64,000 nt of DNA from an uncultured Paludibaculum sp. (GCF_963665245.1 NZ_OY762267.1:2170001-2234000), one strand, 5' to 3'; positions 1 to 9,418 are shown, counted from the stretch's first letter. Notes: generated from the letters alone by a model not told the origin. Program-made: numbers and translations.

Positions 1-2
1 CC

Positions 3-413
3 GTGGACTCCGGCCGGACGGTGTTCCGGGTGGCCGGTGGAGTTTCGAATCCCGCGGCAGAGGTGCTGCGTTGGCGGCACACCGAGGCTCTCAACGAGTT
101 CTTCCTGGAGTGGCGGGATCAACCGCTGCGCGTTCGCAAGATGATCGCGGAACTGGACGCGGCGCTCAACTGGGCTGTTCACCACGACTGGACGCTCGCC
201 GTGCAGCTCACCCGGCGCGCTTTCCTGTTCCTGTCGTCGGAGCGGCGGCGGATGGAATCGGCGTTGCTCATGAACCGGCTGCTGGAGCAGGCACGGACGC
301 TGGGCGATCAGCAGGTGGTGAAGGACTGCGAGTGGGAACTCTCTTGGTTCCAGGATGGCCGGGGCGACATCTACCGGCCGGCCGAGAGCGGCGAGCAGAT
401 GTCGCTGTTCTGA
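3..413 (+). CDS. Unrecognised protein, probably 5'-truncated by the window edge
   Basis: I do not recognise this 136-residue product. A GTG at position 3 can serve as start, but only two bases precede it and no ribosome binding site is visible, so this may be the C-terminal part of a longer gene. The protein is charged, rich in Arg, Glu and Trp, and looks mostly helical, with no signal peptide or membrane segment and no cysteine pair. It ends in a hydrophilic tail (GEQMSLF). It converges on the DUF3291 gene with only nine bases between the two stop codons. A soluble cytoplasmic protein is likely; no function is proposed. Confidence 0.5.
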   Translation: MDSGRTVFRVAGGVSNPAAEVLRWRHTEALNEFFLEWRDQPLRVRKMIAELDAALNWAVHHDWTLAVQLTRRAFLFLSSERRRMESALLMNRLLEQARTLGDQQVVKDCEWELSWFQDGRGDIYRPAESGEQMSLF

Positions 414-422
414 ACTGGACAC

Positions 423-887
423 CTAAACCACAGATTCGATGGATGTTGGCACGGGCTGTCGCTGCGAGAACCAGAAGGACTGCGGTGTGGAACCGTGGCG
501 CTGGTAGTGTTCCAGCCGCTCGCGGCCTTCCGCCATGGTGGGCGTGTGCCCAGCCGGAACCCACCAGAGGCAGTAGTGGGGTAGCTGCATCTTCTCGAAC
601 CAACGGGCGCGGTCGCGAAAGACGTCGACGTGTTTCGAGGCATAGGTGAAGTCCTTCAGCGCGTCGATTGAAGTCCAGACGGACATGTTGACGATGACGA
701 AGGGGTCGTCGGAGTAAGGGATGTCGGTGGCATTGCCGGAGTCGGCCTTGAGGCGCCAGACGAAGCCGGGCGAAGATTCGGCGAGGATGTTAATTTCGTC
801 CAGTTGGCGGACGAAATCGGCGATTAGGGGGTGATCGATGGGGGCGACCAGACGGGCGATGTTGATCTGCGCGAGGTGGAAGTCCAT
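423..887 (-). CDS. DUF3291 family protein
   Basis: A 154-residue protein resembling the DUF3291 family, small alpha/beta (ferredoxin-like or monooxygenase-like fold) proteins of unknown role. Family-like features are the N-terminal segment HLAQINIARL, the FVWRL segment near residue 43, the VIVNMSVWTS strand, and the run FEKMQLPHYCLWWVPAG with its conserved Trp residues. It has no signal peptide. The ATG has no Shine-Dalgarno, but a GATAAT hexamer ends six bases upstream, so the mRNA could be leaderless. The gene stands alone and diverges from the rplM block. Family assignment is fairly secure; biochemical role is unknown. Confidence 0.75.
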   Translation of the reverse strand: MDFHLAQINIARLVAPIDHPLIADFVRQLDEINILAESSPGFVWRLKADSGNATDIPYSDDPFVIVNMSVWTSIDALKDFTYASKHVDVFRDRARWFEKMQLPHYCLWWVPAGHTPTMAEGRERLEHYQRHGSTPQSFWFSQRQPVPTSIESVV

Positions 888-899
888 CCAGACATTATC
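888..899 (-). promoter_or_regulatory. Putative -10 box of the DUF3291 gene, leaderless geometry
   Basis: On the minus strand GATAAT (899-894) is followed by six bases and then the ATG at 887. Transcription normally begins about seven bases after a -10 box, so the message would start at or beside the start codon. No good -35 hexamer is seen at the usual distance, so this is suggestive only. Confidence 0.35.
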
Positions 900-938
900 C
901 AGTACCTATATGGCCAGGATCGGCGCCCCCTGAGACAA

Positions 939-968
939 TTTACCGTTTGGCTACCGTCCTGCTATACT
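939..968 (+). promoter_or_regulatory. Putative upstream promoter (P1) of rplM-rpsI
   Basis: TTTACC (939-944), an 18-base spacer and TATACT (963-968) form a fair sigma70-type promoter, 4/6 and 5/6 matches by eye. The expected start near 975 gives a leader of about 128 bases before rplM. Confidence 0.45.
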
Positions 969-1037
969 AGTTTGGTCTGACTGCGCCTGCCCGGTGAACG
1001 TGTGCGCCTGGTTTGAATAGGCTTGGCCTGTGCCGGA

Positions 1038-1067
1038 TTGACACGCTTCCAGTGGGATCCGTAGACT
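1038..1067 (+). promoter_or_regulatory. Putative proximal promoter (P2) of rplM-rpsI
   Basis: A perfect TTGACA (1038-1043), an 18-base spacer and TAGACT (1062-1067) lie just ahead of rplM. The expected start near 1074 gives a 29-base leader containing the ribosome binding site. With P1 this makes a tandem arrangement, common for ribosomal protein genes. Confidence 0.5.
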
Positions 1068-1102
1068 AAAGTTTGTAGTTCGTGAACGGAGATCGTCTGT
1101 CT

Positions 1103-1537
1103 ATGAAGACCGAATTTCCGTCCAAGAGCGAGATTATGCGCTGCTGGTTCGTGCTCGATGCCAGCGAGGCAGCTCTGGGACGGGTCGCCAGCAAGGCCGC
1201 CAAAATCCTGATGGGGAAGCATAAGCCGACTTATGTTCCATTCATGGACACGGGCGACCACGTCATCGTAATTAACGCCGACAAGGCTGTCCTGACCGGC
1301 AACAAGGAAACCCAAAAGCTCTATCGCCGGCACTCGGGCTATCCGGGTGGCCTGACGGAGACCCGCGCCGACAAAGTACGCGCCACCCGGCCTATCCGGC
1401 TGGTGGAAGATGCCATCAAGGGCATGCTGCCGAAGACGAAGATGGGCAAGCAGATGTACCGCAAGCTCAAGGTCTACGCAGGCGATAAGCACCCCCACGA
1501 AGCCCAGCAGCCCACCGCGCTTGCCACCGGCAAGTAG
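1103..1537 (+). CDS. rplM: Large ribosomal subunit protein uL13
   Basis: Ribosomal protein L13, a 23S rRNA-binding protein that joins early in 50S assembly. The 144-residue length is normal. Family motifs are the N-terminal block [16 protein letters not shown], the [22 protein letters not shown] core and the [20 protein letters not shown] block near the C-terminus. I place the start at ATG 1103, which has a GGAG about eleven bases upstream and gives the usual N-terminus. A GTG at 1082 would add seven residues that include the binding site. Followed after 26 bases by rpsI, the usual L13-S9 pair, behind two putative promoters. Confidence 0.96.
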   Translation: MKTEFPSKSEIMRCWFVLDASEAALGRVASKAAKILMGKHKPTYVPFMDTGDHVIVINADKAVLTGNKETQKLYRRHSGYPGGLTETRADKVRATRPIRLVEDAIKGMLPKTKMGKQMYRKLKVYAGDKHPHEAQQPTALATGK

Positions 1538-1563
1538 GGTCAACCGACGGAGAACAGATTAGA

Positions 1564-1956
1564 ATGGCATTGCTTCAGTATCTTGGAACCGGCCGGCGGA
1601 AACGCGCCGTGGCCCGCGTCTTCCTGCGTCCCGGCACGGGCAAAATGACCGTGAACGGCAAGCCTCTGGACGAGTACTTCACCACCTACACCAGCCGTTC
1701 GCTGGTTCGCCAACCGATGGCGACCACCGAAACCGCCGACAAGTTCGACGTTCTGGTGAACGCGACCGGCGGCGGCGTGATCGGACAGGCCGGCGCGGTC
1801 CGCCTGGGCATCGCGCGCGCTTTGATCGAGTTCAATCTCGAACTGCGCGGCAAGCTCAAGGGTGCTGGTTACCTCACTCGCGATGCGCGCGAGCACGAGC
1901 GTGGCAAGTATGGCCTGAAGGGCGCCCGGGCCCGCTTCCAGTTCTCCAAGCGCTAG
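1564..1956 (+). CDS. rpsI: Small ribosomal subunit protein uS9
   Basis: Ribosomal protein S9, whose C-terminal tail reaches the P-site tRNA in the 30S subunit. At 130 residues it is of standard length. It shows the [19 protein letters not shown] start, the [19 protein letters not shown] core and the terminal FSKR whose last Arg contacts tRNA. It is co-transcribed with rplM (26-base gap). A strong hairpin follows 56 bases downstream, before rpsB. Confidence 0.97.
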   Translation: MALLQYLGTGRRKRAVARVFLRPGTGKMTVNGKPLDEYFTTYTSRSLVRQPMATTETADKFDVLVNATGGGVIGQAGAVRLGIARALIEFNLELRGKLKGAGYLTRDAREHERGKYGLKGARARFQFSKR

Positions 1957-2012
1957 TTCGCTCGTCTTTGGGCGGCTGCGTTCGGACTGCTGTACGAATT
2001 TCTGTCATCTGG

Positions 2013-2071
2013 CCAGCCGCTCCTCCACCGGCAAATTTCGCTTTGGGCGCCGGTGGGTAAGGAGCGGCTGG
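2013..2071 (+). promoter_or_regulatory. Strong hairpin in the rpsB leader
   Basis: The arm CCAGCCGCTCCT+CCACCGGC (2013-2032) pairs with GCCGGTGG (2049-2056) and AGGAGCGGCTGG (2060-2071): 8 and 12 base pairs separated by a one-sided three-base bulge (2057-2059), with a 16-base loop. No T-run follows, so it is not a standard intrinsic terminator. It lies 72 bases before the rpsB start, where many bacteria carry an S2-responsive leader. The bulged stem could be a protein-binding site, an mRNA processing site or a 3' end of rplM-rpsI mRNA. Confidence 0.6.
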
Positions 2072-2143
2072 TCTTGCGTCAACCCCCCGGAAACCCGACC
2101 GGATAGCATGGTTCATTTCGGATGAACCTATGAAGGAGCAACT

Positions 2144-3037
<894 letters not shown>

Positions 3038-3049
3038 CCCATTCATTCC

Positions 3050-3080
3050 GGACGCGGCCCACCTTATCCGGGCCGCGTCC
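3050..3080 (+). promoter_or_regulatory. Perfect 11-bp hairpin between rpsB and tsf
   Basis: GGACGCGGCCC (3050-3060) and GGGCCGCGTCC (3070-3080) are exactly complementary around a nine-base loop. No T-run follows. It sits between the rpsB stop (3037) and the tsf start (3126). Attenuation or mRNA processing between rpsB and tsf is known in other bacteria, where S2 and EF-Ts are made in unequal amounts. That role is inferred here. Confidence 0.6.
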
Positions 3081-3125
3081 CAATCATCCGTCCCCAGCCT
3101 GAACTGATTCGAAAGATATATCCCC

Positions 3126-4031
3126 ATGGCAGAAATCACTGCGCAACTAGTCAAACAGCTCCGCGAAATGACCGGCGCGGGCATGATGGAATGCAAGAAG
3201 GCCCTGGTCGAAGCCAACGGCGACTTCAACGAGGCACAGGTGATCCTACGCAAGCGTGGTCTGGCCACCGCCGCCAAGAAGGCTTCGCGCAGCGCGAAGG
3301 AAGGCCTGATCGGTCTCCACATCAGCCCGGATGTCAATCTCGGACTGTTGGTGGAAGTGAACTGCGAAACCGACTTCGTCGCCAAGACTGACGACTTCAA
3401 GAGCCTGGTGGATGAGGTCAAGCAGATCATCCTCACCCACAAACCAGTGGATGCCGCCGCGCTGAAGGCGCTGCCTTCCATCTCCAGCCCAACCCTGAGT
3501 GTGGAAGCGCTGTTGAAGGAAAAGATCGCCAAGGTCGGCGAGAACATGAACGTGCCGCGCTTTGTCCTGCACCCGGCGGCGGGCGCACTGGGCAGCTACA
3601 CGCATCCCGGCTCGAAGCTGGTGGTGCTGGTGGATGTCACAGCCAAGAATGCGGCGACGCTCGACCGGCCCGAGTTCAAGGAACTGATTCAGGACATCGC
3701 CATGCAAGTGGCGGCAGCCGATCCGAAGTTCCTGCGGCGGGAAGAGGTAACGGCAGAGTACATCGAGAAGGAAAAGGAAATCCAACGGTCGCGCGCGCTG
3801 GCCGAGGGCAAGCCCGAGAAGATCGTCGACAAGGTGGTGGAAGGCCGCATGTCGAAGTTCTACGAGGAAGTCTGCCTGCTCGATCAGCCGTTCATCAAGG
3901 AGAATTCCGTCACCATCTCCCAGTTGCTGGCCGACAAAGGGAAGCAACTCGGCGATGAGATCGGCGTCGCTGCCTATGTCCGCTTCAAAGTGGGCGAGAC
4001 GGCCGCGGCTGAAGAGCCTGCGGCCGAGTAG
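3126..4031 (+). CDS. tsf: Translation elongation factor Ts
   Basis: EF-Ts, the guanine nucleotide exchange factor that recycles EF-Tu-GDP. The 301 residues open with the UBA-like domain carrying [12 protein letters not shown] (residues 17-28), followed by the signature [14 protein letters not shown] that contacts EF-Tu and a dimerisation region. The tail is short and Ala/Glu-rich. It starts at ATG 3126 and follows rpsB after an intercistronic hairpin; pyrH follows after 29 bases. Standard member with no oddities. Confidence 0.97.
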   Translation: MAEITAQLVKQLREMTGAGMMECKKALVEANGDFNEAQVILRKRGLATAAKKASRSAKEGLIGLHISPDVNLGLLVEVNCETDFVAKTDDFKSLVDEVKQIILTHKPVDAAALKALPSISSPTLSVEALLKEKIAKVGENMNVPRFVLHPAAGALGSYTHPGSKLVVLVDVTAKNAATLDRPEFKELIQDIAMQVAAADPKFLRREEVTAEYIEKEKEIQRSRALAEGKPEKIVDKVVEGRMSKFYEEVCLLDQPFIKENSVTISQLLADKGKQLGDEIGVAAYVRFKVGETAAAEEPAAE

Positions 4032-4060
4032 CGGCAGCCGACATCGAGGAGCAAACGAAG

Positions 4061-4780
4061 ATGGCGCCCCGGTATAAGCGAATCCTGCTGAAATTGAGCG
4101 GAGAGGTGCTGGCCGGCGGCGCCAGCTTTGGCATAGACGCCGAACGTGTGCGGGCGCTGGCCAGCGAGGTTGCGGAGGTGGCAAGCACCGGCGTGCAGCT
4201 CGGCATCGTGCTGGGCGGCGGCAACTTCTTTCGCGGCGTCGCCGCTGCCGCCAGGCAGATGGATCGAGTGACGGCCGACTCCATGGGCATGCTGGCCACC
4301 GTCATCAACTGCCTGGCCATGCAGGACGCCCTGGAGAAACAGGGCGTGCCCACGCGGGTCATGACCGCCATCCAGATGCCTCAGGTGGCCGAGCCCTACA
4401 TCCGGCGGCGCGCCATTCGCCACATGGAGAAGGGCCGTATCGTCGTTTTTGGCGGCGGCACTTCCAATCCCTTCTTCTCCACCGACTCAGCCGGCTCGCT
4501 GCGAGCGCTGGAGATTGGTGCGGAGATTCTAGCCAAAGCGACGGGCGTGGACGGTGTCTATGACAAGGACCCGCGCAAGCATGCCGATGCCGTCAAGTAC
4601 GACCACGTCACCTATAGCGAAATGCTGGCGAAGAACCTGGCGGTGATGGATGCCTCGGCTGTGGCGATGTGCCGGGACAACAACATGCCGATTGTGGTCT
4701 TCAACCTCACCACGCATGGCAATATAATGCGAATGTCGATGGGAGAGCCCGTCGGCACGATTATTGGGAACGCTCTATGA
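4061..4780 (+). CDS. pyrH: Uridylate kinase (UMP kinase)
   Basis: Hexameric bacterial UMP kinase of the amino acid kinase fold, making UDP from UMP for pyrimidine nucleotide and cell-envelope precursor supply. The 239 residues show the KLSGEVLAG start, the GGGNFFRG loop, the [18 protein letters not shown] helix and the [13 protein letters not shown] signature. The stop overlaps the start of frr as ATGA, implying translational coupling. Confidence 0.97.
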   Translation: MAPRYKRILLKLSGEVLAGGASFGIDAERVRALASEVAEVASTGVQLGIVLGGGNFFRGVAAAARQMDRVTADSMGMLATVINCLAMQDALEKQGVPTRVMTAIQMPQVAEPYIRRRAIRHMEKGRIVVFGGGTSNPFFSTDSAGSLRALEIGAEILAKATGVDGVYDKDPRKHADAVKYDHVTYSEMLAKNLAVMDASAVAMCRDNNMPIVVFNLTTHGNIMRMSMGEPVGTIIGNAL

Positions 4781-5382
4781 AACCTGGACAACAAACCTCA
4801 GCTCCGTCTGGCCAGTTCCAGAACGTGAAAGAAGTGGAAGCTTCCGCCAAGGCGAAGATGGAAAAAGTCATCGCCGGCCTGCAACACGAGATGACGAGCA
4901 TGCGCACCGGGCGAGCCTCGGTGAACCTGTTCGACGGCATCACGGTGGAAGCCTATGGCTCGCAAATGCCAATCAACCACGTGGCAACGCTGCACGTGCC
5001 CGAGCCCACTCTCATCACAATCCAACCGTATGACGTTTCTCAGATGGGCCTCATCGAAAAGGCCATCCGAAGCTCGGACCTCGGGCTCAACCCGTCGAAC
5101 GACGGCAAACAGATCCGTGTGCCAATTCCGACACTGACCGAAGAACGGCGCAAGGACATGGTGAAACACCTCCACCATGTCGCCGAAGAGCACCGCGTCA
5201 AGCTGCGTAACATCCGCCGCGACTCGAACGAAGCCATCAAGAAGCTGGTGAAGGACAAGCTCATCAGCGAAGACGAAGACCGCCGCGGCCATGAAGAGAC
5301 TCAGAAGCTGACCGACGCCTATATCGTCAAGATCGATCAACTGTCCAAGGGGAAAGAAAAAGACATCATGGAAGTCAAGTAG
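4777..5382 (+). CDS. frr: Ribosome recycling factor
   Basis: RRF, which with EF-G splits post-termination ribosomes. I start it at ATG 4777, overlapping the pyrH stop (ATGA). That gives 201 residues, slightly longer than the common 185 because of a Gln/Ser-rich N-terminal extension before the conserved [21 protein letters not shown]. Other signatures are [18 protein letters not shown] and the C-terminal helix ending [10 protein letters not shown] frame open from 4669 merely reads through pyrH. It converges on a methyltransferase gene ending 14 bases downstream. Confidence 0.96.
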   Translation: MKPGQQTSAPSGQFQNVKEVEASAKAKMEKVIAGLQHEMTSMRTGRASVNLFDGITVEAYGSQMPINHVATLHVPEPTLITIQPYDVSQMGLIEKAIRSSDLGLNPSNDGKQIRVPIPTLTEERRKDMVKHLHHVAEEHRVKLRNIRRDSNEAIKKLVKDKLISEDEDRRGHEETQKLTDAYIVKIDQLSKGKEKDIMEVK

Positions 5383-5396
5383 CGGCCAATCGGGCG

Positions 5397-6218
5397 CTAC
5401 CGTCGGGCGGTGATCACCGCCTCTCCGCACCAGTTCTTCAGGGGCGGACAGACGGCGATCACCGCCCGATCTGTTTTTTCCAGCACGGTTACGGCGGACC
5501 GGGCCCACCGCCGCTCAAACTTGCCACGGAGAAGCCGCTTGGCCATGGCCAGCAGATTCAAATGCTGCACCCGGATCTCTCCGAAGTGCGACTCCAGCAG
5601 CTTCAGTTCCTTGCCCGAGAGGATGATATCTTCTCCCTGTTCTTCGAGTTCGCCCTCGACGCGGGCACGCCATTGCCGGGCCTCCTGGAGCAGGGGATTT
5701 CCACCCCAGGTTTCGCACAGCACCAAACGGGCACCGGGGCGCATCACTCGAGCCAGTTCCTCCATGGCGCCGGGATACTTCAGGGTGTGATGGAGCGAAG
5801 CACAGGCAAAGACAAGATCGAAAGCGCAATCAGCGAACATATCGAGCCGCGAAGCATCGGCGGCGACGCCCTTGACTCGTTTCGCCACCCCGCTCGCCTT
5901 GGCACGCCGCAGTCCGAGTTCGACGGCCAGCGGAGAAAGATCGAGCAGGGTGACCTCGGCGCTTTCCGTTGCCATCCAGACACCGAAATCGGCCGGCCCG
6001 CAGCCGTAGTCCAATACGCGCTTACCGGGCAGAGGCTCGGTGAGCAGGGCCTGCATGGACGCCAGGTAGAGCCGCCGCCGTTCGAAGAAAGGATGGGCCG
6101 GATTCTCACAGTTCCCGGTCAGGATAGAGCGGTCGATGCGCAAGGCATGATCGGGCAGTTCCAGAAACTGGCGGTATTGTCCGTCGTAAAACTCGCGCTC
6201 CTGGGCCGCTGTGATCAC
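5397..6218 (-). CDS. Class I SAM-dependent methyltransferase
   Basis: A 273-residue protein with a Rossmann methyltransferase core: motif I VLDYGCGPADFG around residues 69-80, an acidic strand end (VTLLDLSP), and FDLVFACASLHH as the post-motif strand. The substrate cannot be told from sequence; the fold fits small-molecule or lipid methylation (Methyltransf_11/25 type). The GTG start at 6218 overlaps the stop of the upstream amidohydrolase as GTGA, so the two are translationally coupled. A 16-base palindrome lies near its 3' end. Confidence 0.8.
   Translation of the reverse strand: MITAAQEREFYDGQYRQFLELPDHALRIDRSILTGNCENPAHPFFERRRLYLASMQALLTEPLPGKRVLDYGCGPADFGVWMATESAEVTLLDLSPLAVELGLRRAKASGVAKRVKGVAADASRLDMFADCAFDLVFACASLHHTLKYPGAMEELARVMRPGARLVLCETWGGNPLLQEARQWRARVEGELEEQGEDIILSGKELKLLESHFGEIRVQHLNLLAMAKRLLRGKFERRWARSAVTVLEKTDRAVIAVCPPLKNWCGEAVITARR
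5406..5421. repeat. 16-bp perfect palindrome in the frr/methyltransferase tail
   Basis: GGCGGTGA and TCACCGCC abut to form a perfect palindrome inside the last codons of the methyltransferase gene, 24 bases past the frr stop. Its GATCACCGCC half recurs at 5457-5466. It could fold at the end of the frr message, but there is no loop and no T-run. It may equally reflect the coding of two similar AVIA/AVIT peptides. Confidence 0.35.
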
Positions 6219-7786
6219 TGCCGCACCGCCGGACCGTAGAGGGGCCGTCCGCCGAGTTGCCCTGTCATCTTTCCCTGTCTTAGCGCCGCCACACCGTTCA
6301 CCCAGACCGAGTCTACGCCAACCGAGTACTGGTGTGGATGCACGTAGTCGGATTTGTCAGACACCAGAGCAGGATCGAAGAGGACGAGATCGGCCTTCAT
6401 GCCTGGGCGAATCAGACCACGATCCTGTAGGCCGAAGCGCTGGGCGGGCAGCCCGCTCATGCGGCGGACGGCATCTTCGAGCGTTAAAACCTTTCTTTCC
6501 CTCACATAGCGACCCAGGACGCGGGCGAACGTACCGTAGTTGCGGGGATGGGGCATCTCCTGGCCGAAGGCGGGAATGCCGCCGTCGGAGACGATCATGG
6601 TGAACGGATAGCGGAGGATGCGTTCAATGTCATCTTCGCTGATGGCATGGTAGATCGCCGAACAGCCCCCTTTTCGCTGGAGGTCAATGGCGATCTCCGC
6701 CGCCGTGTCCGGATTCACGGCACGGCCCCGGTCGCGGGCGATGTCGGCAAGACTCTTGCCAGCCAGCGACGGATCGAACCCACAACTGGCAATCACCACA
6801 TTGGCGGGGTCGCCAGCGCCGCGGTCGTTCAGAATCCTGTCAATAATCTCGACTTTGATCCGGCCGCGCGACTCCACCGCATCCAGGCGCTCCGCCAAGG
6901 CCTTGCTTCCACCAGCCAGCGACCATTGGGGAAACAGAGCTCCGGTGCCGGTGGAAGAGGCGGTATAAGGGTAAGCATCCACGGTGACATCCACACCGCG
7001 GCCGCGGGCCTCCTCCACGAGACGCAGCGTCTCCCTGCTCCGACCCCAATTGGCCTTGCCGATAATCTTGTGGTGAGTAACCTGGGTGGGTAGGTGGCCA
7101 TCCTCCCCGATGCGGATGGTCTCCCGAACGCTTTCGACGACCTGAGCGCCCTCGCTGCGCATGTGCGACGTGTGCAGTCCGCCGAGCGCACCGACAACTT
7201 TTGCCAATTCTATGACTTCTTCGGTAGAGGCATAATTGCCGGGCACGTAAAATAGTCCCGTAGACAGGCCGAACGCGCCGTCCAGCATGGCCTGACGCGC
7301 TAACCCTTTCATTTGCTCCAGTTCGGCCGGCGAGGCCTGGCGGTTTTGGCTGCCCATGACTTTGGAGCGGATAGTACCATGCCCCACCATGAGTCCGAAG
7401 TTCACGCCCAGATGGCCCGCCAGTTTGTCGAGGAAAGGACGAACGGGAAGAGGCGAACTGCCATCGGGGCCCTCAATGATGGTGGTGACGCCTTGCCGGA
7501 TCAGGTTCTCAGCGGCCGGCGTGGCCTGAATGCCGCGCAAACCGTGACTGTGCGTGTCGATGAAGCCCGGTGCAAGTGTCAAGCCCCTGGCATCGACTGT
7601 ATACTTTGCTGACACATCCGGAAGCTTTCCCACCAATGCAATCCGGTCCGATTGGACCGCCACGTCGCCGACGAACCAAGGATTCCCCGCTCCGTCCAGC
7701 ACTCGGGCGTTCCGGATGACGAGGTCGTAGGTTTGTGCGTGAATTGAGAAGGTTAGAAAGAACCAGAGGATGAACCCACGGACCAT
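6215..7786 (-). CDS. Exported D-aminoacylase-type amidohydrolase
   Basis: A 523-residue member of the amidohydrolase superfamily closest to N-acyl-D-amino-acid deacylases. It has a signal peptide (about residues 1-18, ending HAQ), a dihydroorotase-like N-terminal strand block, the metal motif GFIDTHSHG, further His in HTSHMRSEG and THHKIIGK, and the late Asp region MIVSDGGIPAFG. These enzymes hydrolyse N-acylated D-amino acids or related peptides; export suggests periplasmic use on scavenged material. It is coupled to the downstream methyltransferase. No Shine-Dalgarno precedes the ATG, but TACAAT lies seven bases upstream, suggesting a leaderless mRNA. Confidence 0.85.
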   Translation of the reverse strand: MVRGFILWFFLTFSIHAQTYDLVIRNARVLDGAGNPWFVGDVAVQSDRIALVGKLPDVSAKYTVDARGLTLAPGFIDTHSHGLRGIQATPAAENLIRQGVTTIIEGPDGSSPLPVRPFLDKLAGHLGVNFGLMVGHGTIRSKVMGSQNRQASPAELEQMKGLARQAMLDGAFGLSTGLFYVPGNYASTEEVIELAKVVGALGGLHTSHMRSEGAQVVESVRETIRIGEDGHLPTQVTHHKIIGKANWGRSRETLRLVEEARGRGVDVTVDAYPYTASSTGTGALFPQWSLAGGSKALAERLDAVESRGRIKVEIIDRILNDRGAGDPANVVIASCGFDPSLAGKSLADIARDRGRAVNPDTAAEIAIDLQRKGGCSAIYHAISEDDIERILRYPFTMIVSDGGIPAFGQEMPHPRNYGTFARVLGRYVRERKVLTLEDAVRRMSGLPAQRFGLQDRGLIRPGMKADLVLFDPALVSDKSDYVHPHQYSVGVDSVWVNGVAALRQGKMTGQLGGRPLYGPAVRQ

Positions 7787-7799
7787 GCAGGCTATTGTA
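7787..7799 (-). promoter_or_regulatory. Putative -10 box of the amidohydrolase gene, leaderless geometry
   Basis: TACAAT (7799-7794, minus strand) matches the consensus at five of six positions and lies seven bases ahead of the ATG at 7786. No convincing -35 hexamer is seen at 16-18 bases. The spacing implies transcription from or beside the start codon. Confidence 0.4.
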
Positions 7800-7864
7800 G
7801 CCGTAGTTTGTGTCCCAAATGGTCCCCAGGTGTTTCAAAAACGACCAGCCGGCATCCCTCCGCG

Positions 7865-7972
7865 CTAGCGTTCGCTGCGAGGCGACGAACCAAGCATTGA
7901 GAAGAACAGGCCCAGAATCAGCAACGCTGTGATCACTCCTCCGACCAACATAGGCACCCCCGATAGATCCAT
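7865..7972 (-). CDS. Candidate 35-residue single-span membrane peptide
   Basis: A short frame not likely to be picked up by gene callers. It starts at ATG 7972 with AGAGG five bases upstream and ends at TAG. The product begins MDLSGVPMLVGG, continues through a strongly hydrophobic stretch (VITALLILGLFFSML, about residues 13-27) and ends in a basic, polar tail (SSPRSER). One transmembrane helix with a positively charged C-terminus is expected. It lies in the otherwise empty 284 bases between the divergent amidohydrolase and racemase genes. Existence as a gene is inferred from the binding site and composition only. Confidence 0.42.
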   Translation of the reverse strand: MDLSGVPMLVGGVITALLILGLFFSMLGSSPRSER

Positions 7973-8070
7973 AACAACCTCTTCGTAGCAATTGACGAGC
8001 CAAAACGAGATTGGTTCCCACAATCAGCGTTCAAAGGGGAAGTGAATCCGCATTGTGATACGTTGCACAT

Positions 8071-9366
8071 ATGCGAACGGATTTTGCCTTCGGCAAGACG
8101 GGGCTCAGTGTCGACCTCCCGGACGGCCCTCACTACCGTGTGTTGGAGACCCGCTGGGCGCAGGCATCGGACGATGAGGCGGCGTTGCTCGAAGCGGCCC
8201 TCGACCAACCAATTGGATGTCTTCCGCTGCGGGAACTGGCGCGGGGGAAGCGCAGCGCGGCCATTTCGGTCTGTGATATCACGCGACCCGCTCCCAACCG
8301 GCGGACGCTGCCTCCGCTCCTGCGGCGGTTGGAGGAAGCCGGGATCCCAAGGAATAGAACCACCATTCTGATCGCGACCGGCCTCCACCGGCAGGCCACT
8401 GCATCAGAGATCGTCGAGATCCTCGGACCTGAAATCGCCGCCGCGTACCCAGTCGTGAATCACAACGCGCGCGAACTCGCGGACCACGGCGAGTTGGGCA
8501 CGACGAAGTCCGGCACGCCAGTCTTCATCGACCGGCGCTACCTGGAGGCCGACCTCCACATCACGCTCGGCTTCATCGAACAGCATCTGATGGCCGGATT
8601 CTCCGGCGGCCGGAAGTTGATTGCCCCGGGCCTGGCCTACCAGGAAACCATCAAGAATCTGCACAGTCCGCGGTTCATGCGGGACGTCCGAGCCGTCGAG
8701 GGGTCGATCGAGGAGAACCCGTTGCACCAGGAACTTCTGGAAATCGCCCGGATGGCCGGTCATGATTTCGTGTTCGACGTCGTGCTTTCCGAAGGGCGGC
8801 GGATTGCCGCCGCCTTCGCCGGGGAGCCGCGTCAAGCCCATGCCGAGGGCGTCGCCTTTGTGCGGCGAGAGACGACCCAATGGATCCCTCAGACGGTGGA
8901 CGCGGCCATCACCTCGGCGGCCGGGTATCCGCTGGATTTGACCTTTTACCAATGCGTGAAAGGGGTGACGGCAGCTTCTCATATCGTTAAGCCAGGCGGG
9001 ATTATCCTACTGATGGGGGCGTGCGATGAAGGCAGCGGCGCCCACGAATTCTCCCGCCTAATGAAAGAGTTCCCGGACCCACAGAGGTTTCTCGAAACAA
9101 TTTCCCGTACTCCTGTGACTATCGACCAATGGCAATTGGAGAAGCTAGCCATGGTGGTAGCATCGCATCGGATCTGGTGGTATACCCCCGGACTATCGCC
9201 TGATTATCATTCCTCAGTCTGGGGCAGGGTCTTTCCTAGCGCGGCGGAGGCGCTGGAAGCATTGCGGGCGGAAATGGGCGCCGGGGCCGAGATCGCGGTC
9301 ATTCCGGAAGGGCCTTACGTGTTTGCCCGGCCGCGAACGCACCAGGGAGAACTGGCGGCGGTTTGA
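8071..9366 (+). CDS. LarA-like nickel-dependent racemase family protein
   Basis: A 431-residue DUF2088/LarA-family protein. LarA enzymes use a nickel-pincer nucleotide to racemise lactate or other 2-hydroxy acids. Family motifs are DITRPAPNR (about residue 70), IATGLHR, the EQHLMAGFSGGRKLIAPGLA block and the NLHSPRF segment. The pincer-making genes larB, larC and larE are not in the window, so the cofactor would have to come from elsewhere. Substrate is open, as many homologues act on other hydroxy acids. No good ribosome binding site precedes the ATG; a TGTGATACG sequence ends eight bases upstream. It stands alone between a divergent gene and the S1 promoter. Confidence 0.82.
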   Translation: MRTDFAFGKTGLSVDLPDGPHYRVLETRWAQASDDEAALLEAALDQPIGCLPLRELARGKRSAAISVCDITRPAPNRRTLPPLLRRLEEAGIPRNRTTILIATGLHRQATASEIVEILGPEIAAAYPVVNHNARELADHGELGTTKSGTPVFIDRRYLEADLHITLGFIEQHLMAGFSGGRKLIAPGLAYQETIKNLHSPRFMRDVRAVEGSIEENPLHQELLEIARMAGHDFVFDVVLSEGRRIAAAFAGEPRQAHAEGVAFVRRETTQWIPQTVDAAITSAAGYPLDLTFYQCVKGVTAASHIVKPGGIILLMGACDEGSGAHEFSRLMKEFPDPQRFLETISRTPVTIDQWQLEKLAMVVASHRIWWYTPGLSPDYHSSVWGRVFPSAAEALEALRAEMGAGAEIAVIPEGPYVFARPRTHQGELAAV

Positions 9367-9418
9367 AGGGGAAGGCGATCGCGGGCGCGAGAATTGAAAA
9401 ACGGCCGCCGGAGCGCGG

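Noticed and set aside
7509..8021. A 170-codon minus frame over the amidohydrolase start and upstream region
   Set aside because: It overlaps the signal peptide region in another frame and has no recognisable domain. The short frame at 7865-7972 is separate.
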